Below, in pieces: positions 7,883-15,535 of a stretch of 64,000 nt of DNA; the first letter of the stretch is position 1, and every line of letters begins with the position of its first letter. Location: the NCBI GenBank assembly GCA_963740765.1, contig CAVUFN010000015.1, positions 289,232 through 353,231 on the forward strand. The letters run 5' to 3'. The notes beneath the pieces were generated by a model. That model did no database searches. It saw only the letters and a program-made list of their open reading frames with translations, and was not told the DNA's origin. A program made the translations under genes and the position numbers. Source of the DNA: DATLGB01 sp963740765. GTDB taxonomy: Bacteria; Actinomycetota; Thermoleophilia; Solirubrobacterales; Solirubrobacteraceae.

Positions 7883-8335
7883 ATGAGTCACTCTGCACTT
7901 GCTATCGAGGGGTTCTACGACCACGAGGAGCAGACGCAACGCCGCGCGCCCGATTGGGGCGGCGACGATCTCTTCACGACGGCGCCACCGCGGCGCCGTC
8001 AGGCTCGCGGCACCCGCGACCTCGGCGAGGACGGCCGTTTCGCCCGGACGCGCGGCGATCACGCTCCGAGCGTCCCGTCACGCCACGATGAGTGGATCTC
8101 GGCCGCCGACGAGGCGCCGACGGCGGCCGACTTCGATCGCTACCTCGAGCCGGTGCCCGCGGGACGCCGCACCGTGACCATCACGGGCCGGGCGGGCGGA
8201 TTCCATACCACGGTGACCCGCCGCCCGGCCCGCACGATCGACGAGCGCATCGCCCATCGGCCCGAGCGCATCGCCTCATGGACCTGCGCGATGGGGTTCC
8301 TGCTGATCCTCCTCGCGATCCTGACGTCCCACTGA
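7883..8335 (+). CDS. Unknown protein with C-terminal membrane anchor
   Basis: A 150-residue protein not matched to a known family. It has a long hydrophilic, Arg/Asp-rich, probably disordered N-terminal part, a small conserved-looking core around RRTVTITGRAGGFHTTVTRR, and one hydrophobic segment at the very end (CAMGFLLILLAILTSH), which predicts a tail-anchored membrane protein facing the cytoplasm. Unlike most genes here it has a leader with a clear GGAGAT ribosome-binding site ten bases before the ATG, which fixes the start. Function unknown. Confidence 0.75.
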   Translation: MSHSALAIEGFYDHEEQTQRRAPDWGGDDLFTTAPPRRRQARGTRDLGEDGRFARTRGDHAPSVPSRHDEWISAADEAPTAADFDRYLEPVPAGRRTVTITGRAGGFHTTVTRRPARTIDERIAHRPERIASWTCAMGFLLILLAILTSH

Positions 8336-8353
8336 CGGCCGTTCGCGGCTAGA

Positions 8354-8368
8354 CTTACCCCTGGTAAG
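8354..8368. promoter_or_regulatory. Operator-like inverted repeat before HxlR gene
   Basis: CTTACC-CCT-GGTAAG is a perfect 6-bp inverted repeat two bases before the ATG at 8371 and overlaps a TAGACT -10-like hexamer (8350-8355). Such spaced repeats are typical targets of winged-helix HxlR regulators, so autorepression is likely. Confidence 0.6.
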
Positions 8369-8370
8369 CC

Positions 8371-8727
8371 ATGCCGCCCGGCCCGAAGCGCACCGCCGTC
8401 GCCACCCTCGCCCCGCCCGGCGAGATGTGCCCCCACCTCCACGAGGCCGTGGAGCTGATCGGCAAGCGCTGGTCCGGCGCGATCGTCTACGTGCTGCTCG
8501 AGAACCGCAAGCCGATGCGCTTCTCCGAGGTCGGCCAGGCCATCCCGCAGCTCTCCGACCGCCTGCTCTCCGAGCGCATGAAGGAGCTCGAGGCGCGCGG
8601 GATCGTGGAGCGCACCGTGCACGCCGAGGCGCCCGTCCGGGTCGAGTACGAGCTGACCAGGATGGGTCGTGAGCTCGCGCCGACGCTCGCGGAGCTTCGC
8701 CGATGGGCGCTCCAGTACCTCGCGTGA
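8371..8727 (+). CDS. HxlR-family transcriptional regulator
   Basis: A 118-residue winged-helix regulator. The HxlR core is plain: HEAVELIGKRWSGAIVYVLL, the recognition region FSEVGQAIPQLSDRLLSERMKELEARGIV, and the wing with RVEYELTRMG. A single Cys (MCPHLHEA) precedes the first helix, the place where redox- or aldehyde-sensing HxlR proteins keep their sensor Cys. The inverted repeat just before the ATG suggests self-control. The next gene, glutamine synthetase, has its own promoter-like hexamer, so a regulatory link to it is possible but not shown. Confidence 0.88.
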   Translation: MPPGPKRTAVATLAPPGEMCPHLHEAVELIGKRWSGAIVYVLLENRKPMRFSEVGQAIPQLSDRLLSERMKELEARGIVERTVHAEAPVRVEYELTRMGRELAPTLAELRRWALQYLA

Positions 8728-8765
8728 TTGTCCGCGAGGACAAGCGCCGCAGCCGCTCGCGCGGT

Positions 8766-8771
8766 TAGGCT
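8766..8771 (+). promoter_or_regulatory. -10-like hexamer before glutamine synthetase
   Basis: TAGGCT is followed by exactly 7 nt and then the GTG start at 8779. This spacing supports the choice of that GTG and a leaderless mRNA. Confidence 0.5.
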
Positions 8772-8778
8772 CCGCGCG

Positions 8779-10113
8779 GTGACCGACCTGCCGCGCACCA
8801 ACGACGAGGTCAAGGCCTTCGTCGAAGACCAGGGCATCCGCTTCATCCGGCTCTGGTTCACCGACATCCTGGGGCGGCTCAAGTCGTTCAGCATCAACTC
8901 CGCCGAGCTCGACGACGCCTTCGAAGGCGGCATGGGCTTCGACGGCTCCTCCGTGACGGGCTTCAACCCGATCGAGGAGTCCGACATGATCGCGGTCCCG
9001 GACCCGACCACCTTCGCGCTGCTGCCGTGGCGGGAGGGGGACGACGTCGCCCGCATGTTCGCCGACGTCCAGACGCCCGAGCGCGCCCCGTACGAGGGCG
9101 ACCCGCGCCACGTCCTGCGCCGCGCCGAGGAGCGCATGAAGGCGATGGGCTTCGACCACTTCTACGTCGGCCCCGAGCTCGAGTACTTCTACTTCCGCGA
9201 CTCGAAGTCCACCGAGGTCCTCGACGAGGGCGGTTACTTCGACCTGACCACGCTCGACGCCGGCTCCGACGTCCGGCGCGACACCGTCCTCGCCCTCGAG
9301 CAGCTCGGCATCCACGTCGAGTACTCCCATCACGAGGTCGGCCCGTCCCAGCACGAGATCGACATCCGCTACGCCGACGCGCTGAAGATGGCCGACGACT
9401 GCATGACCTACCGCATCACGGTCAAGGAGTACGCGCTCAAGTACGGATGGCACGCGACGTTCATGCCCAAGCCGCTGTTCGGCGAGAACGGCTCGGGCAT
9501 GCACACGCACATGTCCCTCTTCAAGGACGGCCAGAACGCGTTCTACGACGCCAACGACCCGTACTACCTGTCCGACGTCGGCAAGGCGTTCATCGCGGGG
9601 CAGCTGCGCCACGCCCGCGAGATGTGCGCGATCTTCGCCCAGTGGGTCAACTCCTACAAGCGGCTCGTCCCCGGCTACGAGGCCCCGACGTACAGCGCGT
9701 GGTCGCGGCGCAACCGCTCCGCGCTGGTCCGCGTCCCGCTGTACCACCCAGGCAAGGAGGCGGCCACGCGCATGGAGCTGCGCTGTCCCGACCCCGCCTG
9801 CAACCCGTACCTGACCTTCGCCGTGCTGCTGCACGCCGGCCTCGAGGGCATCGAGAAGGGCTACGAGCTGCCCGAGCCGATGGAGAAGAACCTCTACCAC
9901 CTGACCCCGGACGAGCGGCGCCGGCTCGGCATCGAGCAGCTCCCGGAGACGCTCGGCGAGGCGATCGAGCTGACCTCGGAATCCGAGCTGTGCCTGCGCG
10001 CGCTCGGCGAGCACGTCTTCAACCGCTACGTCGAGATCAAGCGCTCCGAGTGGGAGGACTACCGCGTCCAGGTCACCCAGTGGGAGCTCGACCGCTACCT
10101 GAGCATCCTCTGA
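8779..10113 (+). CDS. glnA: Glutamine synthetase, type I
   Basis: A 444-residue class I glutamine synthetase that condenses glutamate and ammonia using ATP. Motifs in order: GFDGSSVTGF near 57-66, the metal-binding GPELEYFYF, the ATP-binding region FGENGSGMHTHMSLF, the glutamate-binding SYKRLVPGYEAP, and RMELRCPDPACNPYLTFA near the end. NLYHLTPDE holds a Tyr at the place of the adenylylation site. The length is close to the shorter GSI-alpha-type enzymes. The GTG start at 8779 was chosen because a -10-like hexamer lies 7 nt upstream; a longer frame begins at 8728. A second, divergent GS-like protein at 38501 has a different, catabolic setting. Confidence 0.92.
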   Translation: MTDLPRTNDEVKAFVEDQGIRFIRLWFTDILGRLKSFSINSAELDDAFEGGMGFDGSSVTGFNPIEESDMIAVPDPTTFALLPWREGDDVARMFADVQTPERAPYEGDPRHVLRRAEERMKAMGFDHFYVGPELEYFYFRDSKSTEVLDEGGYFDLTTLDAGSDVRRDTVLALEQLGIHVEYSHHEVGPSQHEIDIRYADALKMADDCMTYRITVKEYALKYGWHATFMPKPLFGENGSGMHTHMSLFKDGQNAFYDANDPYYLSDVGKAFIAGQLRHAREMCAIFAQWVNSYKRLVPGYEAPTYSAWSRRNRSALVRVPLYHPGKEAATRMELRCPDPACNPYLTFAVLLHAGLEGIEKGYELPEPMEKNLYHLTPDERRRLGIEQLPETLGEAIELTSESELCLRALGEHVFNRYVEIKRSEWEDYRVQVTQWELDRYLSIL

Positions 10114-10120
10114 CGACCTC

Positions 10121-10137
10121 CACCCTGGGTCAGGGTG
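10121..10137. terminator. Short hairpin after glnA
   Basis: CACCCTG-GGT-CAGGGTG forms a perfect 7-bp stem 8 bp past the glnA stop. No T-run follows; a role as a terminator or mRNA-end stabiliser is plausible. Confidence 0.4.
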
Positions 10138-10157
10138 AAAGTCGGCGCGGCTGCCGA

Positions 10158-10163
10158 TAGCTT
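10158..10163 (+). promoter_or_regulatory. -10-like hexamer before ridA
   Basis: TAGCTT followed by 7 nt and the ATG at 10171; this decides the start inside a longer open frame. Confidence 0.45.
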
Positions 10164-10170
10164 GACGGGG

Positions 10171-10554
10171 ATGAGGGAGACCATCACCGCCCCCGGCGCA
10201 CCGGACGCCGTCGGCCCGTATTCACACGCTGTCAAGGCCGGCGGCCTGCTGTTCATCTCCGGCCAGATCCCGCTCGACCCCGCGACGAACGAGATCACGG
10301 GGGAGACCGCGGCCGATCAGGCCCGCCAGTGCCTGGACAACCTCGCCACGATCGCCGCGGCTGCCGGGACCGACCTGAGCCAGGCGGTCAAGCTCACCGT
10401 CCTGCTGACCAACATCGGCGACTTCGCGGACGTCAACGAGGTCTACGGCGGCTACTTCACGAGCGACCCGCCCGCACGCGTCGCCTACGAGGTCAGCGCG
10501 CTCCCCAAGAACGCGCGAGTGGAGATCGATGCCATCGTCGCCCTCCCTGCGTGA
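10171..10554 (+). CDS. ridA: RidA-family enamine/imine deaminase
   Basis: A 127-residue RidA (YjgF) protein that hydrolyses reactive 2-aminoacrylate and 2-aminocrotonate released by PLP enzymes. The family signatures are present: GPYSHAVKAGGLLFISGQIP near the N-terminus, and the C-terminal substrate-binding Arg in PARVAYEVSALPKNARVEIDAIV. It overlaps the next gene, threonine dehydratase, by 26 bp. Threonine dehydratase produces exactly the enamine that RidA clears, so the overlap couples source and clean-up. Confidence 0.93.
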   Translation: MRETITAPGAPDAVGPYSHAVKAGGLLFISGQIPLDPATNEITGETAADQARQCLDNLATIAAAAGTDLSQAVKLTVLLTNIGDFADVNEVYGGYFTSDPPARVAYEVSALPKNARVEIDAIVALPA

Positions 10555-11692
10555 CATCGAGGCGGCCCGCCCGGCCGTTGAGACGATCGCGCGGCGCACG
10601 CCGATCATCACCACCCGGACGTTCTCCGAGCGCCTCGGCGCCGACGTCGTCCTGAAGGCCGAGAACCTCCAGCGGACCGGATCGTTCAAGGTCCGCGGGG
10701 CCGCCGCGAAGCTCGCTGCGCTCGGGGACGGCTGCGCGCAAGGCGTCGTGTGCGCGAGCGCCGGCAACCACGGCCAGGCGCTGGCGGCCAACGCCAGGGC
10801 GCGCGGCATCCCGTGCGACGTCTTCGTCCCCGTCGACGCGCCCATCGCCAAGGAGGAGGCGATCGTTGCCCAGGGCGGGACCGTCCACCGCGGCGGCGAC
10901 GCGCTCGCCGACTGCATGAGCGAGGCGATCGCCTACGCCGGCGACTGCGGCCGCGCCTTCGTCCATCCCTATGACGACCCGGACATCGTCGCGGGCCAGG
11001 GGACCACCGGGCTCGAGCTGCTCGAGCAGGTGCCGGACCTCGCCAAGGTCGTCGTGTCCGTCGGCGGCGGCGGGCTCGCCGGCGGCCTCGCGACCGCGAT
11101 CAAGGCCAAGCTGCCGGGCGTCGAGATCGTCGGCGTCCGCGCCGGTGCGCGCCCGACGATCGCCGACGGCATCGCCGTCAAGCATCCCGGGGAGGTGACC
11201 CAGCCGCTGCTGGACGCGTATCTCGACGACCTCGTCACGGTGGAGGAGGACGCGATCGCCGAGGCCATGTTCCTGCTGCTCGAGCGGGCGAAGCTGGTCG
11301 TCGAGGGCGCCGGCGCCGTGCCGCTCGCGGCGCTGTTCGCCGGCGTCACGGCACCCGCGACCGCGGGCACGACCGTCGCCGTCCTCTCCGGCGGGAACGT
11401 CGACGCGGGCCTGCTCGCCGGCGTGGCCCGCCGCCACGAGTCGATCTCCGGCCGCCGCCTCGTGCTGCTGACTCGCATCCCCGACCGCCCGGGCGGGCTC
11501 GCCCGGCTGCTGGAGTCGGTTGCCACCACCGGCGCCAACCTCGTCGACGTCTCCCACGTCCGCGAGGGCGTCGACCTGCACGTGAGCGAGACGGCCGTCG
11601 AGCTCGTCCTGGAGACCCGCGGCCGCGAGCACGCCGACGGCGTCCGCAGCGCGCTCGACGCCGCCGGATACAGCCTCAGCGTCATCCGCTGA
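10529..11692 (+). CDS. ilvA: Threonine ammonia-lyase with ACT domain
   Basis: A 387-residue PLP fold-type II enzyme that deaminates threonine (and serine) to 2-oxobutyrate. The PLP lysine is in TGSFKVRGA (about residue 53), ASAGNHGQALA follows, and the phosphate-binding SVGGGGLAGGLA is near residues 172-183. Residues from about 310 form a small ACT regulatory domain (LVLLTRIPDRPGGLARLLE). This short ACT-fused architecture resembles the catabolic/single-ACT form rather than the long biosynthetic IlvA with two ACT-like modules. The ATG at 10529 lies inside ridA, so the two genes are translationally coupled. Confidence 0.88.
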   Translation: MPSSPSLRDIEAARPAVETIARRTPIITTRTFSERLGADVVLKAENLQRTGSFKVRGAAAKLAALGDGCAQGVVCASAGNHGQALAANARARGIPCDVFVPVDAPIAKEEAIVAQGGTVHRGGDALADCMSEAIAYAGDCGRAFVHPYDDPDIVAGQGTTGLELLEQVPDLAKVVVSVGGGGLAGGLATAIKAKLPGVEIVGVRAGARPTIADGIAVKHPGEVTQPLLDAYLDDLVTVEEDAIAEAMFLLLERAKLVVEGAGAVPLAALFAGVTAPATAGTTVAVLSGGNVDAGLLAGVARRHESISGRRLVLLTRIPDRPGGLARLLESVATTGANLVDVSHVREGVDLHVSETAVELVLETRGREHADGVRSALDAAGYSLSVIR

Positions 11693-11716
11693 CGCCGCGT
11701 CACGGCGCGACGGTGA

Positions 11717-12415
11717 TCAGCGCGCGCTGAGGCGCTGGTCGAGCAGGCGGACGGTGCTCTCGAGGTGACAGCGCATCGCCTCGCGGGCGCCCTGAGCGTC
11801 CCCGGACGCGATGGCCTCCGCGACGGCCCGGTGCTGGGTGGCGGACTCCTCGCGGGTCGAGTCGTGCGGCTCGAGCTGCGCGAGCAGGTCGGACATCTCA
11901 CCTTGCACCTGGGTCATGGCGGCGACGACGCGGCCGCTGTCGGCGGCCTCGGCGAGCAACAGGTGGAAGGCGGCGTCCCAGCGGCGGTAGGTGATCCAGT
12001 CCTCGCCGTTGGTGTGATTGGCGGCGGCATTGGCGAGCGCGGCGCGCTGTCCGTCCGTCGCCCGCTCGGCGGCGAGCTGGACCGTGCCCAGCTCCAGCGC
12101 GATGCGCCAGTCGAGCAAGGCCCGGGAACGCTCGAGGGGGTACGGATGCTCAGAGGCGGCGGGCGGCGACTGGCTGACGAAGGTGCCGCCGGCGCGGCCG
12201 CGTACGGCGACGAGGTGTCCCGAGTCGGTCAGGGTGCCGAGTGCGGCACGCAGGGTCGAGCGCGAGATGCCGAAGTGCTCCGCGAGCTCACGCTCGGGCG
12301 GCAGGCGGGCGCCGGGCTCCAGGAGACCGATGCGGATCGCGGTGCCGAGCCGTTCGAGCGTGCTGTCGTACGTGCTGGGTGCGGCGACCGGGGCGAAGAT
12401 CGTTGACGTTGACAC
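11717..12415 (-). CDS. FCD-type GntR-family regulator
   Basis: A 232-residue FadR-like regulator. The N-terminal winged helix (LGTAIRIGLLEPGARLPPERELAEHFGISRSTLRAAL) is followed by a C-terminal helical FCD ligand-binding domain that has its Asp and His metal-site residues (FHLLLAEAAD, ATQHRAVAEAI). I chose the GTG at 12415, which gives a normal N-terminus; the frame stays open to 12514 but that part overlaps the divergent gene. It is divergent from the GMC oxidoreductase gene and probably controls it; the ligand is unknown. Confidence 0.82.
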   Translation of the reverse strand: MSTSTIFAPVAAPSTYDSTLERLGTAIRIGLLEPGARLPPERELAEHFGISRSTLRAALGTLTDSGHLVAVRGRAGGTFVSQSPPAASEHPYPLERSRALLDWRIALELGTVQLAAERATDGQRAALANAAANHTNGEDWITYRRWDAAFHLLLAEAADSGRVVAAMTQVQGEMSDLLAQLEPHDSTREESATQHRAVAEAIASGDAQGAREAMRCHLESTVRLLDQRLSAR

Positions 12416-12472
12416 TGCATGCTGTAACGGAGATCCGACGGAAAACATTCGCAAAGCGGTGAAGAGTAATCG

Positions 12473-12486
12473 TGACGCAGGCGTCA
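12473..12486. promoter_or_regulatory. Operator-like palindrome before GMC oxidoreductase
   Basis: TGACGC-AG-GCGTCA is a perfect 14-bp inverted repeat at the place of the -35 region, about ten bases before the TAGGGT hexamer. It is the best candidate binding site for the divergent FCD regulator. Confidence 0.5.
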
Positions 12487-12495
12487 ACTTTGGGC

Positions 12496-12501
12496 TAGGG
12501 T
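12496..12501 (+). promoter_or_regulatory. -10-like hexamer before GMC oxidoreductase
   Basis: TAGGGT followed by 7 nt and a GTG at 12509, the same geometry as at glnA and ridA; it favours 12509 over the in-frame GTG at 12500. Confidence 0.45.
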
Positions 12502-12508
12502 GCTCGCC

Positions 12509-14227
12509 GTGCACGACTACGACTGGCTGGTCATCGGGTCAGGCTTCGGAGGCAGCGTCAGCGCCCTGCGGCTGAGCGAGCAGGGCCACCGGGTGGCGGT
12601 GCTGGAGTCCGGGCGGAGCTTCGCCGACAGCGAGTTCCCGACGTCCACCTGGGACGCGCGCAAGTACTTCTTCGCCCCGAAGCTGGGCATGAGGGGCATC
12701 CTGCGTCTGACGGTCTTCAAGGACGTCTTCATCGGCAGCGGGGCGGGCGTCGGCGGCGGCTCGCTGGGCTACGCCAACACGCTCTACCGCGCGCCGCGCC
12801 GCTTCTACGACGACCCGCAGTGGGCCGCGCTGTCCGACGACTGGGGCGCGGAGCTGCGGCCCCATTACGACACGGCGGAGCGCATGCTCGGCGTCACCGA
12901 CGTGGACACGGACGATCCCGCCGACGACCTCCTGCGCGAGTTCGGGCGCACCCTCGGCGTCGAGGACACGTACGCCAAGACGCGCGTCGGCGTCTACTTC
13001 GGCGACGGGGTGGGGGACCCGTACTTCGACGGCGACGGCCCGGAGCGGACGCCGTGCTCCCACTGCGGGCGTTGCATGGTCGGCTGTCCGGTCGGCGCCA
13101 AGAACACGCTGGTCAAGAACTACCTGTGGTTCGCGGAGCGCAACGGGGTGCAGATCGTCCCGGAGCGGACGGTCATCGACATCCGGCCGCGGCGTGGGCG
13201 GGGCGAGTCCGGCTACGAGGTCGTCTCGGAGCGCACCGGCGCGTGGCTGAACAAGGACCGCCGCACCCACACGACCGGCGGGGTCGTGGTCGCCGCCGGG
13301 GCGCTGGGGACCAACCTGCTCCTGCAGCGCTGCCGCCTGGCCGGCGGCCTGCCGAAGCTCTCCGCCCGCCTCGGGGAGCTGGTCCGCACGAACAGCGAGT
13401 CCGTCCTGAGCGTGACGCTGCCGCGCGGCGCGGAGGACATCACCAGGCGCGTCGCCATCACCGGTTCGATCTATCCCGATGCCGACACGCACATCGAGAC
13501 GGTCGTCTACGGCAAGGCGGGCGGCTCGATGAGCTGGCTCAACACGCTGATGGTCGGGGACGGCAACCGCGTCACCCGGCCGCTGCAGCTGCTCGCCGCG
13601 ATCGCCCGCCACCCCGGCCGGTTCGCGAAGCTCCAGCTCAACCGCTGGCGCTGGTCGGAGCGCACCATCGTCATCCTCGTCATGCAGACGCTCGACAACG
13701 CCATGGCGCTGCGGGCGCGAAGGACCCGCTTCGGCCGGGTCAAGCTCCGCACCGAGCAGAACCCCGACAACCCCAATCCGACCTTCATCCCGGTCGCCAA
13801 CCAGTTCGCCGAGTGGCTGGCCGAGCGCACGGGCGGCATCGCGCAGTCCTCCGTCCTGGAGGCGACCGCGAACATCCCCTTCACCGCCCACATCCTCGGC
13901 GGGGCGGCGATCGGAGACTCTCCCGAGACCGGCGTGGTCGACAGCCGCCACCGCGTCTTCGGCTACGAGAACCTGCTCGTCTGCGACGGGTCGGCCGTGC
14001 CCGCCAACGTCGGCGTCAACCCCTCGCTGACCATCACCGCGATGGCCGAGCGCGCGATGGCGCTACTCGCCGCGGAGCGCGGCGCGCCGGACCTTCCCGG
14101 ACGTGGTCTTGGGCAGGCTGTCGGCGAAGTCGACGACGCGGGGGTACTTGTACGGGGCGGTGACCTGCTTGACGTGGCCCTGCAAAGCGGCGATCAGGTC
14201 GTCGGAGGGGCTGAACCCGTCTCGTAG
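12509..14227 (+). CDS. GMC-type FAD oxidoreductase (cholesterol-oxidase-like)
   Basis: A 572-residue flavoprotein of the GMC/cholesterol oxidase group. The FAD-binding GSGFGGSVSALRLSEQG is at about residues 10-26, a second flavin region is GSGAGVGGGSLGYAN, and a ferredoxin-like Cys pattern CSHCGRCMVGCPVGAKN is in the middle. The C-terminal NVGVNPSLTITAMAERAMALL is the usual GMC end. The last roughly 50 residues lie beyond this conserved end and are encoded antisense to the acyl-CoA synthetase gene, so the original stop appears lost. It likely oxidises a sterol or other alcohol; substrate unknown. Confidence 0.82.
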   Translation: MHDYDWLVIGSGFGGSVSALRLSEQGHRVAVLESGRSFADSEFPTSTWDARKYFFAPKLGMRGILRLTVFKDVFIGSGAGVGGGSLGYANTLYRAPRRFYDDPQWAALSDDWGAELRPHYDTAERMLGVTDVDTDDPADDLLREFGRTLGVEDTYAKTRVGVYFGDGVGDPYFDGDGPERTPCSHCGRCMVGCPVGAKNTLVKNYLWFAERNGVQIVPERTVIDIRPRRGRGESGYEVVSERTGAWLNKDRRTHTTGGVVVAAGALGTNLLLQRCRLAGGLPKLSARLGELVRTNSESVLSVTLPRGAEDITRRVAITGSIYPDADTHIETVVYGKAGGSMSWLNTLMVGDGNRVTRPLQLLAAIARHPGRFAKLQLNRWRWSERTIVILVMQTLDNAMALRARRTRFGRVKLRTEQNPDNPNPTFIPVANQFAEWLAERTGGIAQSSVLEATANIPFTAHILGGAAIGDSPETGVVDSRHRVFGYENLLVCDGSAVPANVGVNPSLTITAMAERAMALLAAERGAPDLPGRGLGQAVGEVDDAGVLVRGGDLLDVALQSGDQVVGGAEPVS

Positions 14228-15535
14228 GACCACCACCGCGCGGACGACCGATCCGCGCTCGTCGTCCGGCTTGGCCACCACGGCCGCCTCGGCGACTGCC
14301 TCGTGGGCGACGAGAGCTGATTCGACCTCGAACGGGCCTATCCGGTAGCCGCTGGAGATGATCACGTCGTCGGTCCTGCCCTCGAAGAAGAGGTATCCAC
14401 GTTCATCCTGCGTCACCCTGTCCCCGGTTCTCCATGGTCCGCAGGACGAACGAAGGTCCCCTCCGCCTGCCGCAAGCGGGATCACCGGCAGAGGGGACCT
14501 TCGCTCGTCCCCCGTTGACACCTTTCCATCGAGGTAGCCCACGAAGAACGTGGGGTCGGTGACCGGGTCCCGCAGCACGAGCTCACCATCCTGCACCACC
14601 AGGTCGATTCCATCCAGTGGGCGGCCCATTGAGCCGGGCACGGGCGGCACACCCGGCGGGTGGCCGGTGAGCTGGCCGGTCTCCGTCTGGCCGTATCCAT
14701 CGCGGATCCAGACGCCGGTGGCCTCGTGCCAGGCGCGCAGGACCTCGGGGTTGAGCGCCTCGCCGGCCGCCACGAGGCCCTTGAGGTCGGGCAGCGGGCG
14801 CAGGTCGACGCGCTTGGCCATGACGCGATACTCCGTCGGGGCCATGCAGAGGACGTCGACGCGCTCGCGCTCGAGCAGGTCGAGGCGCTCGGTGGGGTCG
14901 AAGCGCGCGTCGTGCAGGAGGGCCGCGGCGCCGCGCAGCCACGGGGCGATGAAGACGTTGCGGGCCGACTTCGACCAGCCGCTGGCCGCCGTGCACCAGA
15001 CCAGTGCAGCCGGCTCGGGGGCCAGCCACGTGTCCGCCTGCAGCCGCTGGCCGGGCAGGTAGCGCTGCCCGTGCACGACCGCCTTGGGGTCGCCGGCGGT
15101 ACCGGAGGTGAAGGTGATCAGGCAGGGGTCGTCCGGCGCCAGCTGGGCGGGGTCCGGGGCGGGTCCGGCTTCCTCCCACAACGTCGGGCCGGTCCAGCCC
15201 GCCTCGCGCAGGACGGCGGCGTTGCGGGGATCGGCGACGACGGCCTTGGGGGCGGTGATGTCCAGCCGGGCGCGCAGGTCCCTCGCGCGCAGCTGCTCGT
15301 TGCACGGGAGGACGACGTAGCCCTGCCGGAAGCACGCCACCATCGCGACGACCCACTGCGGGCGGTTGCCGATCAGGGTGAGGACGACGTCGCCGCGCCG
15401 CACCCCGGCGGCGTGCAGCGCGCCCGCGCGCTCGGCGGCGGCGGCGGCGACCTCGGCGAACGTCCACTCCCGCACCCCCGATTCGACGAGCGCCCGGCCC
15501 TCGCGCCGGGTGACGACGTCACTCCAGAAGTTCAT
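14063..15535 (-). CDS. Acyl-CoA synthetase (AMP-binding enzyme)
   Basis: A 490-residue adenylate-forming ligase, close to medium-chain acyl-CoA synthetases. The AMP-binding signature ITFTSGTAGDPKAVVHG is at about 140-156, DGYGQTETG and GPWRTGDRVTQDE follow, and the C-terminal domain contains the catalytic Lys in LPKTTSGKVRRAAL. The ATG at 15535 overlaps the stop of the cyclase gene (ATGA). Between YLDG and GPWRTGD there are about 27 extra residues (KVSTGDERRSPL...LRSSC) that family members lack; they coincide exactly with a large DNA palindrome. The 3' end overlaps the GMC gene by 165 bp in convergent orientation. Confidence 0.88.
   Translation of the reverse strand: MNFWSDVVTRREGRALVESGVREWTFAEVAAAAAERAGALHAAGVRRGDVVLTLIGNRPQWVVAMVACFRQGYVVLPCNEQLRARDLRARLDITAPKAVVADPRNAAVLREAGWTGPTLWEEAGPAPDPAQLAPDDPCLITFTSGTAGDPKAVVHGQRYLPGQRLQADTWLAPEPAALVWCTAASGWSKSARNVFIAPWLRGAAALLHDARFDPTERLDLLERERVDVLCMAPTEYRVMAKRVDLRPLPDLKGLVAAGEALNPEVLRAWHEATGVWIRDGYGQTETGQLTGHPPGVPPVPGSMGRPLDGIDLVVQDGELVLRDPVTDPTFFVGYLDGKVSTGDERRSPLPVIPLAAGGGDLRSSCGPWRTGDRVTQDERGYLFFEGRTDDVIISSGYRIGPFEVESALVAHEAVAEAAVVAKPDDERGSVVRAVVVLRDGFSPSDDLIAALQGHVKQVTAPYKYPRVVDFADSLPKTTSGKVRRAALRGE
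14444..14510. repeat. Palindromic element inserted in acyl-CoA synthetase gene
   Basis: Arms GGACGA, CGAAGGTCCCCTC and TGCCG (14444-14472) pair with CGGCA, GAGGGGACCTTCG and TCGTCC (14486-14510), interrupted by one A/C mismatch and one 4-nt bulge; the loop is 13 nt. The core 13-bp arm is perfect. The element is translated in frame and explains an extra peptide in the enzyme. Confidence 0.8.

Noticed and set aside
6240..7898. 552-residue open frame on the minus strand over the dnaE2 end and cytochrome gene
   Set aside because: Antisense to two clear genes with good motifs; long open frames on the opposite strand are expected at this GC content. No family motif in the translation.
12411..12430. 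Possible operator with central GCATGC before the FCD gene
   Set aside because: Symmetry breaks three bases from the centre; the perfect repeat at 12473-12486 is a better candidate.
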